Shown here piece by piece: positions 15,032 to 23,962 of a stretch of 48,474 nt of DNA. The notes beneath the pieces were generated by a model. That model had not been told where the DNA came from and did no database searches. It saw only the letters and a program-made list of their open reading frames with translations. The DNA comes from JAEUIZ01 sp046155605. GTDB taxonomy: Bacteria > Planctomycetota > Phycisphaerae > Phycisphaerales > UBA1924. The position numbers and the translations under genes are program-made. Position 1 is the stretch's first letter. Each line of letters starts with the position of its first letter. The DNA lies in assembly GCA_046155605.1 (NCBI GenBank), contig JBJXFQ010000006.1, forward strand, positions 1-48,474. The letters run 5' to 3'.

Positions 15032-16276
15032 GTGGATCAACTCGCCACAACATCCGCGGAGGCCGCCCGATATTTGGACGAGGGCAATCATGCCGTGGCG
15101 GAGTTGGTGGCTCGGGCGGTGCTCGCGGTGACGCCCGGCGACGCGCCGGCACGAGAGATCGTGGCTCGCTGCGCGGCGCACTTTGATTCGGCGCGGCTGG
15201 AACGGGCCGCCGATGGGCGCACGCGCTATCTGCTCATCAAGGCGTGGGGCAACGGGTTTTGGTCCGATGCCGATCAGGTGGTGGGGGGGCTGTTGCTGGC
15301 GGAGATGACGCGGCGGGTGCCGGTGGTGCATTGGGGCGAGAACAGCCGCTTCCGCGACGGGCCCGGTGACGCCTTTGGGCTCTACTTTGAGCCCTTGAGC
15401 GGCGAGTCGCTCGATGATCTTCGGGGCAAGGGGTTGACGTTCTGGCCACCGAAGTGGAACGAAGGCAATCTGCATCTGGACGAGATCAACAAACTCGGCG
15501 GGGAGTGGTCGCGGCTGCCGGGGATGGCGTATTTCTCGCGGGATGAGGACGTGGCGGTGCTCGATTATCACTCGGGCGTGCCGGTGCTGTTGCCGCATGT
15601 GCCGGCGTGGCACCCGCTGCACGGCGCGGCATTGGATCGGGCGTTCCGCGTGCTGCTGGCGAGGTTGAGGCCGCGGCCGGAGATCGTCCGCGAGGCGGAC
15701 ACATTCGCGGCGGCGAACTTTGGCGCTGGGTGGACGGCGACGCCGTTGATCGCGGTGCATGCGCGCGGGAGCGACAAGTTTGTGGAGGATCCGCAACTGG
15801 ACGCGAAAATCGCGGTGCTGCCCAAGATCATCGATGCGATGGCGCAGTATCGCCCCGGCGCGAGGGTCTTTCTGCTCACGGATTCGTCGCCGATCGCGGA
15901 GGATTTCGCGCGCCGCTACGGCCCGCGGCTGGTGACGACCGCGGCCCTGCGGACGGACGCGAAACGCGGGCTGCACTACCAGGATTTGCCGCGGCGGCGG
16001 CTGGCGACGGAGGTGATCGTGGACGCGTTGCTGGCGGCGCGCTGCAACGCGTTTGTGGGGCTGGGGTCGTCGAACGTGGCGTGCGCGATCATCCATCTGA
16101 AGCAGTGGCTGCCGCAGGACCTCGCGATCATCGGCCCACTGCTGACGCACATGCCGAATCCGTACTTATATATGAACCATGACCAGTTGGGGCGGTATAT
16201 TCCCGCCGACCAACTCGCACGGCTGCGCGAATACTCGAAAACCGGTCGGCTGGACGACCTGGAAACCAAGTCATGA
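15032..16276 (+). CDS. Predicted glycosyltransferase (O-fucosyltransferase/NodZ-like)
   Basis: The 414-residue product has an N-terminal TPR-like helical part (residues 1-45). It then has a two-lobed region containing RYLLIKAWGNGFWSDADQV, a middle PLIAVHARGSDKF and, later, VFLLTDSSPIAEDFARRYG. The H-x-R-G-x-D-K block followed by a TDS segment resembles the GDP-binding part of alpha-1,6-fucosyltransferase/NodZ-type enzymes. Residues near 345-360 (VGLGSSNVACAI) fit the final nucleotide-binding loop. Donor and acceptor are unknown. Start GTG 15032 is a guess; a TTG at 14963 would add 23 residues. It overlaps the next gene by ATGA. Confidence 0.6.
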   Translation: MDQLATTSAEAARYLDEGNHAVAELVARAVLAVTPGDAPAREIVARCAAHFDSARLERAADGRTRYLLIKAWGNGFWSDADQVVGGLLLAEMTRRVPVVHWGENSRFRDGPGDAFGLYFEPLSGESLDDLRGKGLTFWPPKWNEGNLHLDEINKLGGEWSRLPGMAYFSRDEDVAVLDYHSGVPVLLPHVPAWHPLHGAALDRAFRVLLARLRPRPEIVREADTFAAANFGAGWTATPLIAVHARGSDKFVEDPQLDAKIAVLPKIIDAMAQYRPGARVFLLTDSSPIAEDFARRYGPRLVTTAALRTDAKRGLHYQDLPRRRLATEVIVDALLAARCNAFVGLGSSNVACAIIHLKQWLPQDLAIIGPLLTHMPNPYLYMNHDQLGRYIPADQLARLREYSKTGRLDDLETKS

Positions 16277-17661
16277 AGTTGTCGTTCTACGGCGCGGCGG
16301 GCGAGGTGACGGGTTCGACGTATCTGCTGGAGACGGATCGAGCGAGGATTCTCGTGGACTTCGGCCTGCACCAGGGTGAGCGGGAGGCGCACGAGCACAA
16401 CGAGTTTCCCGAGGCGATCGAGCCCGCACGCCTGGATTCGGTGGTGTTGACGCACGCGCACCTGGACCACTGCGGGCGCTTGCCGATGCTCGTGAAGCGG
16501 GGCTATCGCGGGCCGATCCATGCGACGCCGGCGACGACGCGGCTGACGGACATTATCTTACAGGACTCGGCGGCGCTGCAGGCGCAGGATGCGGAGCGAG
16601 CGGCGCGCCATGCCGCGCCGGGCGCGCGAGTACACGGGCCGCTGTATGGCCCAGAGGATGTGCGGGCGACGATGCGGCTCTTTCGGGCGCTCGACTATGG
16701 GCGCGACACGTCGGTGGCGCCGGGCATCTCGGCGCGGCTGTTTGATGCCGGGCACATCCTGGGCTCGGCGAGCGCGGTGCTGACGGTGGAGGACGGCGGG
16801 CGGACGACGGTGATCGCGTTCTCGGGCGACATCGGGCCGCGGGGCATCCCGATCATCCGTGATCCCGAGCCGCCTCCGACGGCGGACGTGCTGATTCTCG
16901 AATCGACGTATGGCGACCGCGATCACCGGCCGCGGGAATCGACGCTGGAGGAGTTGCACGCGATCCTCGACGGGTGCGCGTCGCAGACGGGAAAGGTCTT
17001 GATCCCGGCGTTTGCGATCGGACGGACGCAGGACCTTATCTATGAGATCGGGCGGATGTGCCGAACGGGCGCGTGCCGGCGCGTGCCGATCTATGTTGAT
17101 TCACCGATGGGGATCGAGGCGACGCAGGCGTATCGCGCGAGCGTGGCGCTCTTTGACGCCGAGGCCCGCGAGATGATGGAGGACGGGCACCATCCGCTGC
17201 GCTATCCGATGCTGCGGTTCACGCGCACGGCGGATGAATCCCGGCGGCTCAACGACACGCCCGGCCCGCTCGCGATTATCGCGGGCTCGGGAATGTGTAC
17301 GGGCGGGCGGATCCTGCATCATTTGAAACATAATCTATCGATCGAGTCGACGCAGGTTCTGATCGTCGGGTATCAGGGCGAGGGCACGCTGGGGCGACGG
17401 CTTGTGGACGGGCAGCGCGAGGTGCGGATTCATGGGCAGGTGGTGCCGGTGCGGGCGCGGGTTCACACGCTGGGGGGCTTCTCGGCGCACGCGGGGCAGT
17501 CGCAGTTGATGGAGTGGGCCAGGGCGCTGAGCCCCGCGCCGAAGCGGATCATCCTGACGCATGGCGAGCCCAAGGCCCGCGACGCGCTGCGGGAGCGGAT
17601 CGGACGCGAGATCGGCATCGACAGCGAGCGGCCGCTGCTGGGGGAGACGATCGAGGTGTGA
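16273..17661 (+). CDS. Metallo-beta-lactamase fold beta-CASP exonuclease/RNase
   Basis: The 462-residue product matches bacterial beta-CASP nucleases related to CPSF73. The MBL part has HAHLDHCGR (H61, H63, D65, H66), DAGHILGSAS and FSGDIGPRG. The beta-CASP insert has LILESTYGDRDHR, VLIPAFAIGRTQDLI, YVDSPMGIEAT and IIAGSGMCTGGRILHHL. The C-terminal RMMBL part has VHTLGGFSAHAGQ and ILTHGEPKA. All metal-ligand positions appear intact. Such enzymes process or degrade RNA in the cytoplasm; the precise RNA target is unknown. It is translationally coupled to the upstream glycosyltransferase-like gene and followed by a sulfotransferase, an odd functional mix. Confidence 0.93.
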   Translation: MKLSFYGAAGEVTGSTYLLETDRARILVDFGLHQGEREAHEHNEFPEAIEPARLDSVVLTHAHLDHCGRLPMLVKRGYRGPIHATPATTRLTDIILQDSAALQAQDAERAARHAAPGARVHGPLYGPEDVRATMRLFRALDYGRDTSVAPGISARLFDAGHILGSASAVLTVEDGGRTTVIAFSGDIGPRGIPIIRDPEPPPTADVLILESTYGDRDHRPRESTLEELHAILDGCASQTGKVLIPAFAIGRTQDLIYEIGRMCRTGACRRVPIYVDSPMGIEATQAYRASVALFDAEAREMMEDGHHPLRYPMLRFTRTADESRRLNDTPGPLAIIAGSGMCTGGRILHHLKHNLSIESTQVLIVGYQGEGTLGRRLVDGQREVRIHGQVVPVRARVHTLGGFSAHAGQSQLMEWARALSPAPKRIILTHGEPKARDALRERIGREIGIDSERPLLGETIEV

Positions 17662-17717
17662 GCCCGCCGACCTAAACTGTGTCAATCTTCATTCGCACTG
17701 GTCCTTTGGAAAGCCTC

Positions 17718-18497
17718 ATGCCCGCACCGATCATCTGGCTCGCGTCGTATCCCCGCTCCGGCAACACCTGGATGCGGACGCTGCTGTTTTCGTACTTTCA
17801 TGGCAGGCCGGAGTCGTCGAAGGACATCGCGAAGCACTTTCCCGACCTGCACGTCGAGGGGCAGTATGATCCGGCGGCGGCGGGAAGGCAGATCGTCAAG
17901 ACGCACCTCCCGTTTGGCCCGAATCATGCGCACATCGAGCGGACGGCGGGAGCGATCGTGATGCTGCGGCACCCAAAGGACGTGCTGCTCTCTTCGCTCG
18001 ACTTTCACCATGTGTTGGGGACGAAAACGAACATGGGGGGGCTGGAGCCGGATCGGTTCGCGGACGTCTTCATCGAGCAGGGGGGCGACCCGATCTGGAT
18101 TCAGAACGGCTTCGGCAGTTGGGCGCAGTTTTATGATTCGTGGAGCGAGGAGACGGGGACGCCGCGGCTGGTGCTGAAGTATGAGGAGATGCGTGCGGAC
18201 GCGGTGCCGGGGCTGCGGCGCGCGGTGCAGTTTCTCGGTGAGGCGGCGGATGAGTCGCGGCTGGCGCAAGCGGCGAAGATGGCGTCGTTCGACAACATGC
18301 GCGCGATGGAGATCCGCGAGAAGGCCAAGGCACCGGCGAAGAACGTGTTTTTCGGTGGAAACCAGGGGAATCTGCGCAAGGGCGAACTGTTCATGCGCAA
18401 GGGCCGCGTCGGCGCGAGCCTGGATGACATCCGCCCCGGGCTTGACGCGGCATTCGAACGGGCGTTCGGCGCGGCGCTCGGGCGGCATGGATATTAG
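17718..18497 (+). CDS. PAPS-dependent sulfotransferase-domain protein
   Basis: The 259-residue product is a type-1 sulfotransferase that transfers sulfate from PAPS. The 5'-phosphosulfate loop YPRSGNTWMR (11-20) and the 3'-phosphate motif VMLRHPKDVLLSSLDF are complete, and LFMRKGRVGAS near the C-terminus matches the RKG-x2-G element. The usual first catalytic histidine region is IVKTHLPFG. The acceptor could be a saccharide or lipid; the neighbouring glycosyltransferase-like gene makes a glycan plausible. ATG 17718 is preferred (GGAAAG 5 bases upstream) over GTG 17679. It converges on the hsp20 gene. Confidence 0.9.
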   Translation: MPAPIIWLASYPRSGNTWMRTLLFSYFHGRPESSKDIAKHFPDLHVEGQYDPAAAGRQIVKTHLPFGPNHAHIERTAGAIVMLRHPKDVLLSSLDFHHVLGTKTNMGGLEPDRFADVFIEQGGDPIWIQNGFGSWAQFYDSWSEETGTPRLVLKYEEMRADAVPGLRRAVQFLGEAADESRLAQAAKMASFDNMRAMEIREKAKAPAKNVFFGGNQGNLRKGELFMRKGRVGASLDDIRPGLDAAFERAFGAALGRHGY

Positions 18498-18594
18498 ATT
18501 AGATCGAAGGGAAAAAAATGGCGGCAGAGGCGCGAGGCCCGAGCCGCCCTTGGGGTTGATTTGGTACAGGTGAGGACGGAGGGTCGACGTCGGG

Positions 18595-19038
18595 TCAGCC
18601 GATGCGGACCTTGCGCGGCGTGGCCTTCTGCGACTTGGGGATGCGCAGGGTCAGGACGCCGTCCTTGAGGTCGGCCTGCGTCTGGTCCTCGATCACGTCG
18701 GCGGGGAGTTGCACGCGGCGGCTGACGCTGCCGAAGCGTCGTTCGCGGCGGACGTAGGTCTCGCCCTTCTGCTCGGTCTCCTCGGCGCGTTCGGCCTTGA
18801 TAGAGAGCACGCCGTCGTGGATCTCGGCATCAATGTTCTCCTTGCTGAAGCCGGGGAGGGAGGCCCGGACGATCACGGATTTGTCGTCCTCGGAGAGATC
18901 GAGGGCGAGCGTGCCGTGCGGTGTCTCCGCGCTGGGGCGCGAGATGGCGGCGAAGAAGGGCTCGTTGAAGAACTCGTTGAAGAGGCGATCGACGGTCGGG
19001 GCGGAGTTCGGGGTGCAGCAGCGGATCAGACCATTCAT
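18595..19038 (-). CDS. Small heat-shock protein, Hsp20/alpha-crystallin family
   Basis: Hsp20 proteins are ATP-independent holdases that keep unfolded proteins soluble. The 147-residue product has an N-terminal arm with VDRLFNEFFNEPFF, an alpha-crystallin domain (ALDLSEDDKSVIVRASLPGF through RRVQLPADVIEDQTQADLKD), and the terminal GVLTLRIPKSQKA with the family A-x-x-x-n-GVL and an IxI-like LRI/VRI end. Start ATG 19038 is supported by AGGAG upstream. No CIRCE or ROSE-like element is seen in the 280-base gap to the divergent threonine aldolase gene. Confidence 0.93.
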   Translation of the reverse strand: MNGLIRCCTPNSAPTVDRLFNEFFNEPFFAAISRPSAETPHGTLALDLSEDDKSVIVRASLPGFSKENIDAEIHDGVLSIKAERAEETEQKGETYVRRERRFGSVSRRVQLPADVIEDQTQADLKDGVLTLRIPKSQKATPRKVRIG

Positions 19039-19318
19039 GAGAGGCTCCTTTGTGTATGCCGGGGCGTGGCCCGGTGGGTTTCGGTGATGAGAAGAGAGAA
19101 GGCAAGTCGCGTGCCAACGGCCGCGGGGCGTGTAAACGTGGTTTGGACCTTGGAAAGGCCGCCAGAATGAACAGCGGCGGTGGCGGCGGTGCCAGATCGG
19201 CAGCGAGCGCGGGATGTGCGTCGGGATCACGGCTTTGGCCTAGCCGTCGTTCGCTTGGCGGTCGGATGCGAACGATCGCGGACGCGGATCGCGCGTAGCA
19301 CGTCCCTACGATTGCGGC

Positions 19319-20380
19319 ATGGCAGACCAACTCGTTGATCTTCGTTCCGATACGGTGACCCGTCCGACGGCGGCGATGCGGCGTGTGATGGCCGAGGCCG
19401 AGGTCGGGGATGATGTCCTGGGCGATGATCCGACGGTGAACCGGCTTGAGGCGCGGGTGGCGGAAATCATGGGTAAGGAAGCCGCGTGTTATGTGCCGTC
19501 GGGGACGATGGCGAATCAGACGGCGATCCGGGCGCAGACGGAGCCTGGGGACGAGGTGATCGCGCACGCCGACAGCCACATCATCAACTATGAGACGGGG
19601 GCACCGGCGGCGCTGTCGGGGGTGATGGTGCGGACGGCGAGCGGGCCGTGCGGGCTTTTCGACGGGGACCAGATCGAATCGCTGTATCGTCCGCTGTCGG
19701 ACCACTTCCCTCGCTCGGTGCTGGTGGTGGTGGAGAACACGCAGAACCGGGGCGGCGGGGCGGTGTGGCCGATCGCGCAGGTCGAGCGCGTGGCGCGGGC
19801 GTCGCGGGCGCTGGGGATGAGGCTGCATCTGGACGGGGCGCGGTTGTGGAACGCGTGTGCGGCCACGGGGCTCTCGACCAGGGATTACGCGCAGCACTTC
19901 GACACGGTCTCATGCTGCTTCTCGAAGGGCCTGGGCGCGCCGGCGGGGTCGTGCGTCTCGGGGAGCGCGGCGACGATCGCGCGGGTGCATCGCTTCCGCA
20001 AGATGTTCGGCGGGGCGATGCGGCAGGCGGGAATCCTCGCGGCCGCGTGCCTTCATGCGCTCGACCATCATCGCGAGCGGCTGCGAGACGACCACGCCAA
20101 CGCGGCCCGTCTGGCGGCGGGAGTCGCGGCGATCGCGGGCGTGACGATTCCGATGCCGGTCGAGACCAACATCGTGTTCTTTGATCTCGATCGCGGGCTG
20201 GGGACGGCGGGGGCGGCGTGCGAGAAGTTGAGGGCGCGGGGCGTGCTGGTGCTGGCCACCGGGCCGCAGCGGGTGCGGGCGGTTTGCCATCTGGACGTGT
20301 CGTCGGCGATGATCGAGCGAGCGATCGGGGTCATCGGCGAAGCGCTGGCGGGGCAGCGCGTGCCCGTGATGACGGGCTGA
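19319..20380 (+). CDS. ltaE: Low-specificity L-threonine aldolase
   Basis: This PLP enzyme cleaves threonine or allo-threonine to glycine and acetaldehyde. The 353-residue protein follows the family: DLRSDTVTRPTAAMRRVMAEAEVGDDV at the N-terminus, then YVPSGTMANQTA, then AHADSHI with H83 stacking on PLP. LHLDGARLWNA carries D172, and the Schiff-base lysine K203 lies in FSKGLGAP. The last domain has VETNIVFFDL and AVCHLDVS. ATG at 19319 begins the conserved N-terminal motif. It is monocistronic between hsp20 and a secreted-protein gene. Confidence 0.93.
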   Translation: MADQLVDLRSDTVTRPTAAMRRVMAEAEVGDDVLGDDPTVNRLEARVAEIMGKEAACYVPSGTMANQTAIRAQTEPGDEVIAHADSHIINYETGAPAALSGVMVRTASGPCGLFDGDQIESLYRPLSDHFPRSVLVVVENTQNRGGGAVWPIAQVERVARASRALGMRLHLDGARLWNACAATGLSTRDYAQHFDTVSCCFSKGLGAPAGSCVSGSAATIARVHRFRKMFGGAMRQAGILAAACLHALDHHRERLRDDHANAARLAAGVAAIAGVTIPMPVETNIVFFDLDRGLGTAGAACEKLRARGVLVLATGPQRVRAVCHLDVSSAMIERAIGVIGEALAGQRVPVMTG

Positions 20381-20528
20381 GCAACACCCCGAGGCGGCGG
20401 CCGAGCGAAAGGCCGCGCTGTCGGACGCGAGTTTTTTGTCGAGTTCGGGTTGCTTTTCGCGCGGGATGGCGCATCTTTGGGTAGGGGCGGGTGCGCCCCA
20501 AGCCGGGACGATCCAAGAGGGAGCGATC

Positions 20529-21128
20529 ATGCGTCGAGTGAGCGTTGCGGCGGTGGCGATGTCAGCGTTGGGTTGCTTGGGCACGTCGAGCGCTTCGGCG
20601 CATCTGTTCTTCGAAGAGATCGCCGCATCCGGCTCGCTCTCGACGGGCTATTCGTCGGTCTTTCTCGGTAATGAAGTCTGGTACACGTTCCCGATGGCGA
20701 CGGTCGGGGACCAGCAACTCGTGCGCACGGGCGAGACCTCGCAGACCCTTCGGGCGTATCACCATTTCCCTGGGCTCGACCTCGACTGGGCACGGATCAC
20801 CGTCCTGGGCGATGTGGCCGGCTCGGGCACGATCCGCGTCTCAGGCACGATGGAGAACGCGGACACGTCGGCCGTGGTGGCGACGTTCGATTTCACGCTC
20901 GGCGCGGGCACGGTCTTCCCCTTCGAGATCACCTTTCCGCTCGTTCCGATCACGCACCACGTCCGGCTCAACGGACTGGTGACGCTCAATGCCCCCGAGA
21001 CGCCCGGCACGGACATCGCGCGACTCGACCAGATGAAGTACTACTTCAACAACACGCCGGCACCGGGGGCCCTGGGCCTCGTGGCGGCGGCGGGGCTCTG
21101 GGCTGGCCGGCGACGCCGGGCGCGATAG
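20529..21128 (+). CDS. Secreted protein with PEP-CTERM-like C-terminal tail
   Basis: The 199-residue product has a signal peptide (RRVSVAAVAMSALGCLGTSSASA), a beta-rich body without a known domain, and the tail TPAPGALGLVAAAGLWAGRRRRAR. The tail's Pro-x-Pro, hydrophobic segment and arginine cluster match the planctomycete variant of PEP-CTERM sorting signals, normally cleaved by an exosortase. GAGGGAG precedes ATG 20529. Similar tails occur on the proteins at 24368, 25556 and 39474. No exosortase gene is in the window. Function unknown. Confidence 0.8.
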   Translation: MRRVSVAAVAMSALGCLGTSSASAHLFFEEIAASGSLSTGYSSVFLGNEVWYTFPMATVGDQQLVRTGETSQTLRAYHHFPGLDLDWARITVLGDVAGSGTIRVSGTMENADTSAVVATFDFTLGAGTVFPFEITFPLVPITHHVRLNGLVTLNAPETPGTDIARLDQMKYYFNNTPAPGALGLVAAAGLWAGRRRRAR

Positions 21129-21260
21129 GCCGGGTGAGTACTTGCAACCCTCCGCGGCCGCAGGCCCGATGCGGGGCACGCGACCAGCCGATAATGCGTG
21201 CAACCGCGCGGCCGGCGGTCGGTAGAAGCCCGGCCGTGGATCGCGGCGAAGGAGACGCCC

Positions 21261-22331
21261 ATGCGGATCGCTTGGTTGGCGGCGGTGGTGTTGGCGTGCG
21301 CCCCGATGGCATTGGCACAGAAGGCTGGGAGCGAGGCCGGGGGGCAGTCGCCCGCGCAGGCGACGGCCGGCGCGATCGATCTTCGGCCGAGGTTTGAGGC
21401 CGGCAAGGAGTTCCGCTTCACGCTGGAGCAGGCGAGCACGACGAAGCGCGGGGCGGCCCCGGCGAACAAGGGCCGCACGCCCAAGACCGGCAAGCCCGGC
21501 AAGACTGGCATGCCCGATGCCGACGCGACAAGCAGCACGATCACGATGGGCCTGGTGATGAAGGTGGTGAAGGGCGGCGGCGATGGCGACTCGACGGTCG
21601 AGTTTGTGATCGACGCGTTGAAGATCTCGGTCAAAGGCGGCGAGATGGAGACCGAGTTCGATTCGACGAAACCGGCGGGCGACGATGATCTGATCGCGAC
21701 GATGCTCAAGTCGCTGGTGGGGTCGAGTTTCACGGCGACCATCGACCGCACGGGCAACATCAAGAGCGTCTCGGGCGGCGAGGCGCTGGCCGCGCTCGGC
21801 CAACTCGGCGGCGGCGGCCTGAGCGGCCTCGGGGGCGGGGCGGCGGGCGGCGGTGGGGGCGGGTTCCTCGGGCCGATCGTGAACACCGGCGCGGGCAGCG
21901 GCTTTGCGCGGATCGGGCAGAGTTGGGAGAACTCCGACGCGATCGGCGGCGGGATGCTCGGGCCGTTCAAGATGGTGACGAAGCACACGCTGGCCTCGAT
22001 GCGCGGCAAGGAGGCGGTGGTCGATTTCAAGGGCAAGTTGGATGCAGCGAGCGAGGCACCGGGCAGCGGCGGCAGCGGCGGGGGGGCACAGGTGCGCGAC
22101 ACGTCATATTCGGGGCAATATCACTGGGACACGGGCGAGGGGATGCTGAAGAAGATGGATTCGACGATGCGGGTGACGATGGAGACGCAGGGCGAGGAGC
22201 AGCGCGAACTGACGACGAGCGAGGTCAAGACGACGATCACGCGCGGCACTGCCGGCAAGTCGGCCACTCGCCCGGCCAATCGGGGGAACACGCCCGCCGG
22301 GACGACTCCATCGAGGCAGCGCCGACCATAG
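21261..22331 (+). CDS. Secreted protein of unknown function, possibly DUF6263-like
   Basis: The 356-residue product has a signal peptide ending near ALAQ (residue 19-20). The mature N-terminus (DLRPRFEAGKEFRFTLEQ) and alternating strands with VEFVIDALKISVKGGEMETE, KMVTKHTLASMRGKEAVVDF and YHWDTGEGMLKKMDSTMRVT resemble DUF6263-type proteins. A Gly-rich stretch (about residues 175-205) and an Arg/Thr/Pro-rich end interrupt it. AAGGAGA precedes ATG 21261. The family is typical of planctomycetes and uncharacterised; the DUF assignment is tentative. Confidence 0.7.
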   Translation: MRIAWLAAVVLACAPMALAQKAGSEAGGQSPAQATAGAIDLRPRFEAGKEFRFTLEQASTTKRGAAPANKGRTPKTGKPGKTGMPDADATSSTITMGLVMKVVKGGGDGDSTVEFVIDALKISVKGGEMETEFDSTKPAGDDDLIATMLKSLVGSSFTATIDRTGNIKSVSGGEALAALGQLGGGGLSGLGGGAAGGGGGGFLGPIVNTGAGSGFARIGQSWENSDAIGGGMLGPFKMVTKHTLASMRGKEAVVDFKGKLDAASEAPGSGGSGGGAQVRDTSYSGQYHWDTGEGMLKKMDSTMRVTMETQGEEQRELTTSEVKTTITRGTAGKSATRPANRGNTPAGTTPSRQRRP

Positions 22332-22340
22332 CAATCACGC

Positions 22341-22823
22341 TCAATAGAGGATCCAATCGAAGCACATGAGCGGATCGAAGCGGATCAGCGGTACGAACGC
22401 CGCCCACGCGACAAGCCCGACCACGAGTACGATCGCGCTGCGACGCCACTGCTGCCGCACGGCAAGGTACGCGCACATAACGATCGCAAAAATGGGAGTG
22501 ACCTGACACGCGACGAGCGTCAGGATCGATGCGTCGCGCATCGTGACGGCCACGACGCTGACGCTGCCGGGATAGTCGAAGTTTGGCCTGGGCCAGTGAC
22601 CGAGAGAGGCGCGTGCGACAAGAGAGGTGGCGAGGAACATAGTGTGCGTGATGAGGGGCCAGGCAGCGGCGACAAGCCCCACCGCGAACGGCCATCGTGA
22701 CGCCACGGTGCGTGGACGGAGCGCGAACGTTCGCGGATCGGTCGGATCGAACACTCGCCCGCATTCGGGGCAACGCGGCTCGGCAAGCGAGCGGAGGTCA
22801 TAGGTGCAGTCGCGGCAGAACAT
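22341..22823 (-). CDS. Membrane protein with N-terminal zinc ribbon
   Basis: The product begins MFCRDCTYDLRSLAEPRCPE followed by CGRVFDPTDP, a C-x2-C..C-x2-C zinc ribbon common at the N-terminus of planctomycete membrane proteins. Three membrane segments follow (FAVGLVAAAWPLI.., ILTLVACQVTPIFAIVMCAYL, SAIVLVVGLVAWAAFVPLI). Length is 160 residues from ATG 22823, or 183 from GTG 22892; neither has a good ribosome site, and I favour the start at the ribbon. It converges on the secreted-protein gene with a 9-base gap. Function unknown. A relative with the ribbon at the C-terminus lies at 42567. Confidence 0.68.
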   Translation of the reverse strand: MFCRDCTYDLRSLAEPRCPECGRVFDPTDPRTFALRPRTVASRWPFAVGLVAAAWPLITHTMFLATSLVARASLGHWPRPNFDYPGSVSVVAVTMRDASILTLVACQVTPIFAIVMCAYLAVRQQWRRSAIVLVVGLVAWAAFVPLIRFDPLMCFDWILY

Positions 22824-22954
22824 GGCATCAGCGTAACGCTTCGTGCGATAGTCATCCAAAGAGAACACGGACTTCGCTGAGGCCCGAGGCACAACGCTCC
22901 GATCGCTCGCGCGATCGGCTCAAGAAGCGGACTGTCGGGACGCCCATACCAAAG

Positions 22955-22986
22955 CCAAGAGTCGCCCCGGAGGTGCGACCTACCCA
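22955..22986. repeat. GC-rich palindromic repeat, family 2, copy a
   Basis: CCAAGAG is followed by the hairpin GTCGCCCC (22961-22968), loop GGA, GGTGCGAC (22972-22979), and then CTACCCA. The same frame of CCAAGAG, C-C-rich stem, GGA loop and TACCCA occurs at 28167-28198. It lies just after the mdh stop codon on that gene's strand. Confidence 0.55.
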
Positions 22987-22993
22987 AGAGGCG

Positions 22994-23962
22994 TTACGCC
23001 AAGTCCGGGAACAACTTCCGCACCGCGCCGACGAGGTCCTTGACGTGGCTGACGGATTCCGCCATCAACTTCTGTTCGGCGTCGTTCATCTTGAACGTCA
23101 CGATCCGCTCGACGCCCTTGGCGCCAAGCAGCGCCGGCACGCCCACGAAGTAGCCCTTGCCTTTCTGGCCCGGGGCGACGCCGAACTCGTCCTCGCAATA
23201 CGCGGCGGAGGGGACGATCCGCTTCTTGTCCTTGACGATCGCCTCGACCATCTGGATCGAGCCGCTGGCGGGGGCGTAATAGGCGCTGGTGCCCATGAGT
23301 TTGACGATCTCGCCGCCGCCGGCCTTGGCGCGCTCGACGCAGGCTTTGATCTTGTCCTCGGGCATGAGGTCGGTGAGCGGGATGCCGTGGACGCTGGTGA
23401 GGCGGGGGAGGGGAACCATGTCGTCGCCGTGGCCGCCGAGGAGGAGGGCGGAGATGTCCTCGACGCTGATGCCGAGTTCCATCGAGATGAACTCGCGGAA
23501 GCGGGCGACGTCGAGCGCCCCGGCCTGTCCCATGATCCGCTGGGTTGGGAAGCCGGTGACCCTCCAGGCGGTATAGACCATGGCGTCGAGGGGGTTGGAG
23601 ACGACGATGACAATGGCCTCGGGGGCGTGACGCTTGATCTGCTCGCAGACGCTTCGGACGATGCCGACGTTGATCTGGACGAGGTCGTCGCGGCTCTGGC
23701 CGGGCTTGCGCGGGACGCCGGCGGTCAGGACGATCACATCAGAGCCCGCGATGTCCTTGTAGTCGGCGGTGCCGATGATCTTGGAGTCGAAGCGTTCGAT
23801 GGGCCCGCAGCAGGCGAGGTCGAGGGCCTTGCCTTGGGCGACGCCGAGGCGGTCGGGGATGTCGAGGAGGACGATATCGCCGAGTTCCTTGGCGGCGGCC
23901 CAGTGGGCGCAGGTGGCCCCGACGTTACCGGCTCCGATGATCGAGATTTTGTGGCGACGCAT
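22994..23962 (-). CDS. mdh: Malate dehydrogenase (LDH-like type)
   Basis: This enzyme interconverts malate and oxaloacetate with NAD in the TCA cycle. The 322-residue product starts KISIIGAGNVGATCA (GxGxxG). It continues with the cofactor-specifying acidic residue in VLLDIPD, then TAGVPRKPGQSRDDLVQIN with substrate-binding arginine, SNPLDAMVY, and GGHGDDMVPL with the catalytic histidine. R in PRKPGQSRDD and the DVAR block fit the malate, not lactate, subtype. AGGAG lies upstream of ATG 23962. The other TCA gene here, icd, is 17 kb away. Confidence 0.94.
   Translation of the reverse strand: MRRHKISIIGAGNVGATCAHWAAAKELGDIVLLDIPDRLGVAQGKALDLACCGPIERFDSKIIGTADYKDIAGSDVIVLTAGVPRKPGQSRDDLVQINVGIVRSVCEQIKRHAPEAIVIVVSNPLDAMVYTAWRVTGFPTQRIMGQAGALDVARFREFISMELGISVEDISALLLGGHGDDMVPLPRLTSVHGIPLTDLMPEDKIKACVERAKAGGGEIVKLMGTSAYYAPASGSIQMVEAIVKDKKRIVPSAAYCEDEFGVAPGQKGKGYFVGVPALLGAKGVERIVTFKMNDAEQKLMAESVSHVKDLVGAVRKLFPDLA

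Noticed and set aside
14531..16150. A 539-codon minus-strand open frame opposite the glycosyltransferase-like gene
   Set aside because: Arg/Pro/His-rich with no domains; it spans two genes and an intergenic gap on the other strand.
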